DNA of 5,883 nt, taken from positions 1 to 5,883 of the forward strand of contig DATGXI010000175.1 of assembly GCA_035299065.1 (NCBI GenBank), given 5' to 3'. The stretch's first letter is position 1, and every line of letters begins with the position of its first letter. Below the pieces are notes generated by a model, which was given only the letters and a program-made list of their open reading frames with translations, searched no databases and was not told the DNA's origin. Source of the stretch: DASPJQ01 sp035299065. GTDB taxonomy: Bacteria; Bacteroidota; Bacteroidia; Flavobacteriales_D; UBA2798. Made by a program: the position numbers and the translations under genes. This document shows positions 5,786 through 5,883 of this stretch, piece by piece.

Positions 5786-5844
5786 TATGATTGATATCGG
5801 ATGTTTGCTCCGGCCATTAATTTTACTTTAAATCTTAGTGTCAT
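5743..5844 (-). other. Possible 33-codon mini-ORF spanning one repeat period (speculative)
   Basis: On the minus strand the ATG at 5844-5842 follows GGAGG by 7 nt and reads MTLRFKVKLMAGANIRYQSY, then 13 more residues. Its TGA (5745-5743) overlaps the next repeat's ATG (5746-5744) as ATGA. The next ORF starts with the same 12 residues, MTLRFKVKLMAG, and then runs into unrelated repeats. The 102-nt ORF minus the 4-nt overlap equals the 98-bp period. No protein family is recognised, and chance within a palindromic repeat is quite possible. Confidence 0.2.
5751..5776. other. Hairpin pairing an SD with an anti-SD-like arm, copy 1
   Basis: CCTCCTTT (5754-5761) and AAAGGAGG (5765-5772) form a perfect 8-bp stem with a GGG loop. 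CCA/TGG extends it by three pairs past one bulged A (5773). The plus strand holds CACCTCCTTT, the sequence of the 16S rRNA 3' tail as I recall it; the minus strand holds its complement AAAGGAGGTG. No T-run follows on the plus strand, so it is not a typical terminator. Confidence 0.8.
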
Positions 5845-5883
5845 TGGGCCACCTCCTTTGGGAAAGGAGGATGGGTTGTGGGG
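5808..5883. repeat. 98-bp-period tandem repeat, copy 2 (cut by window edge)
   Basis: This copy is base-for-base identical to 5710-5785 and separated from it by a 22-nt spacer (5786-5807). The identity reaches the last base of the window, so the repeat, and perhaps more copies, continues to the right. Its hairpin is at 5849-5874. Confidence 0.93.

Noticed and set aside
5710..5883. CRISPR array (repeat, 22-nt spacer, repeat)
   Set aside because: The 76-bp repeat is far too long, there is only one spacer, and no cas genes are present.

Overview
The window looks like chromosomal DNA of a member of the Bacteroidota; I cannot place it lower with confidence. The base composition is moderately AT-rich. 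The gene starts mostly lack a Shine-Dalgarno (SD) sequence and are preceded by A-rich stretches. Three genes have a TAnnTTTG promoter -7 element upstream. The hypothetical proteins resemble secreted families I associate with this phylum. The short periodic repeats between genes also fit, from memory.

Layout: (1) Bases 2-679 encode the C-terminal GTPase domain of the SRP receptor FtsY, cut by the left edge. (2) Bases 813-1289 encode a small acidic lipoprotein with a probable NTF2-like/DUF4878-type domain. (3) Bases 1290-1552 lie between convergent genes and hold a heptamer array, a strong terminator hairpin, a GC-rich island of unknown nature and a second AT-rich heptamer array. (4) Bases 3274-1553 on the minus strand form a two-gene operon of exported proteins: a conserved 332-residue hypothetical, then a 239-residue protein with an FG-GAP-like motif and a C-terminal SH3-like domain. 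(5) Bases 3275-3628 are a divergent intergenic region with an outward -7 box on each side. (6) Bases 3629-5400 encode a single-domain rhodanese and a GlcD-type FAD-linked oxidase, separated by 53 bases that are almost entirely a heptamer array. (7) Bases 5401-5883 are non-coding repeats: two imperfect copies of a ~104-113 bp CGCAGA-rich element, then two identical 76-bp copies of a hairpin-bearing repeat at a 98-bp period, running off the right edge.

FtsY is housekeeping. The rhodanese and FAD oxidase are probably co-transcribed, and the minus-strand pair is clearly co-transcribed. I see no defence system, transposase, phage gene, CRISPR array, rRNA or tRNA.

The unusual content is in the repeats. 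Short-period repeat tracts begin inside, or a few bases before, the stop codons of three successive plus-strand genes. In the right-hand tandem repeat, the minus strand carries a perfect SD sequence, buried in a hairpin whose other arm copies the 16S rRNA 3' tail. That SD precedes chained tiny ORFs joined by ATGA overlaps. Whether this is biology or a by-product of a REP-like palindrome is open.
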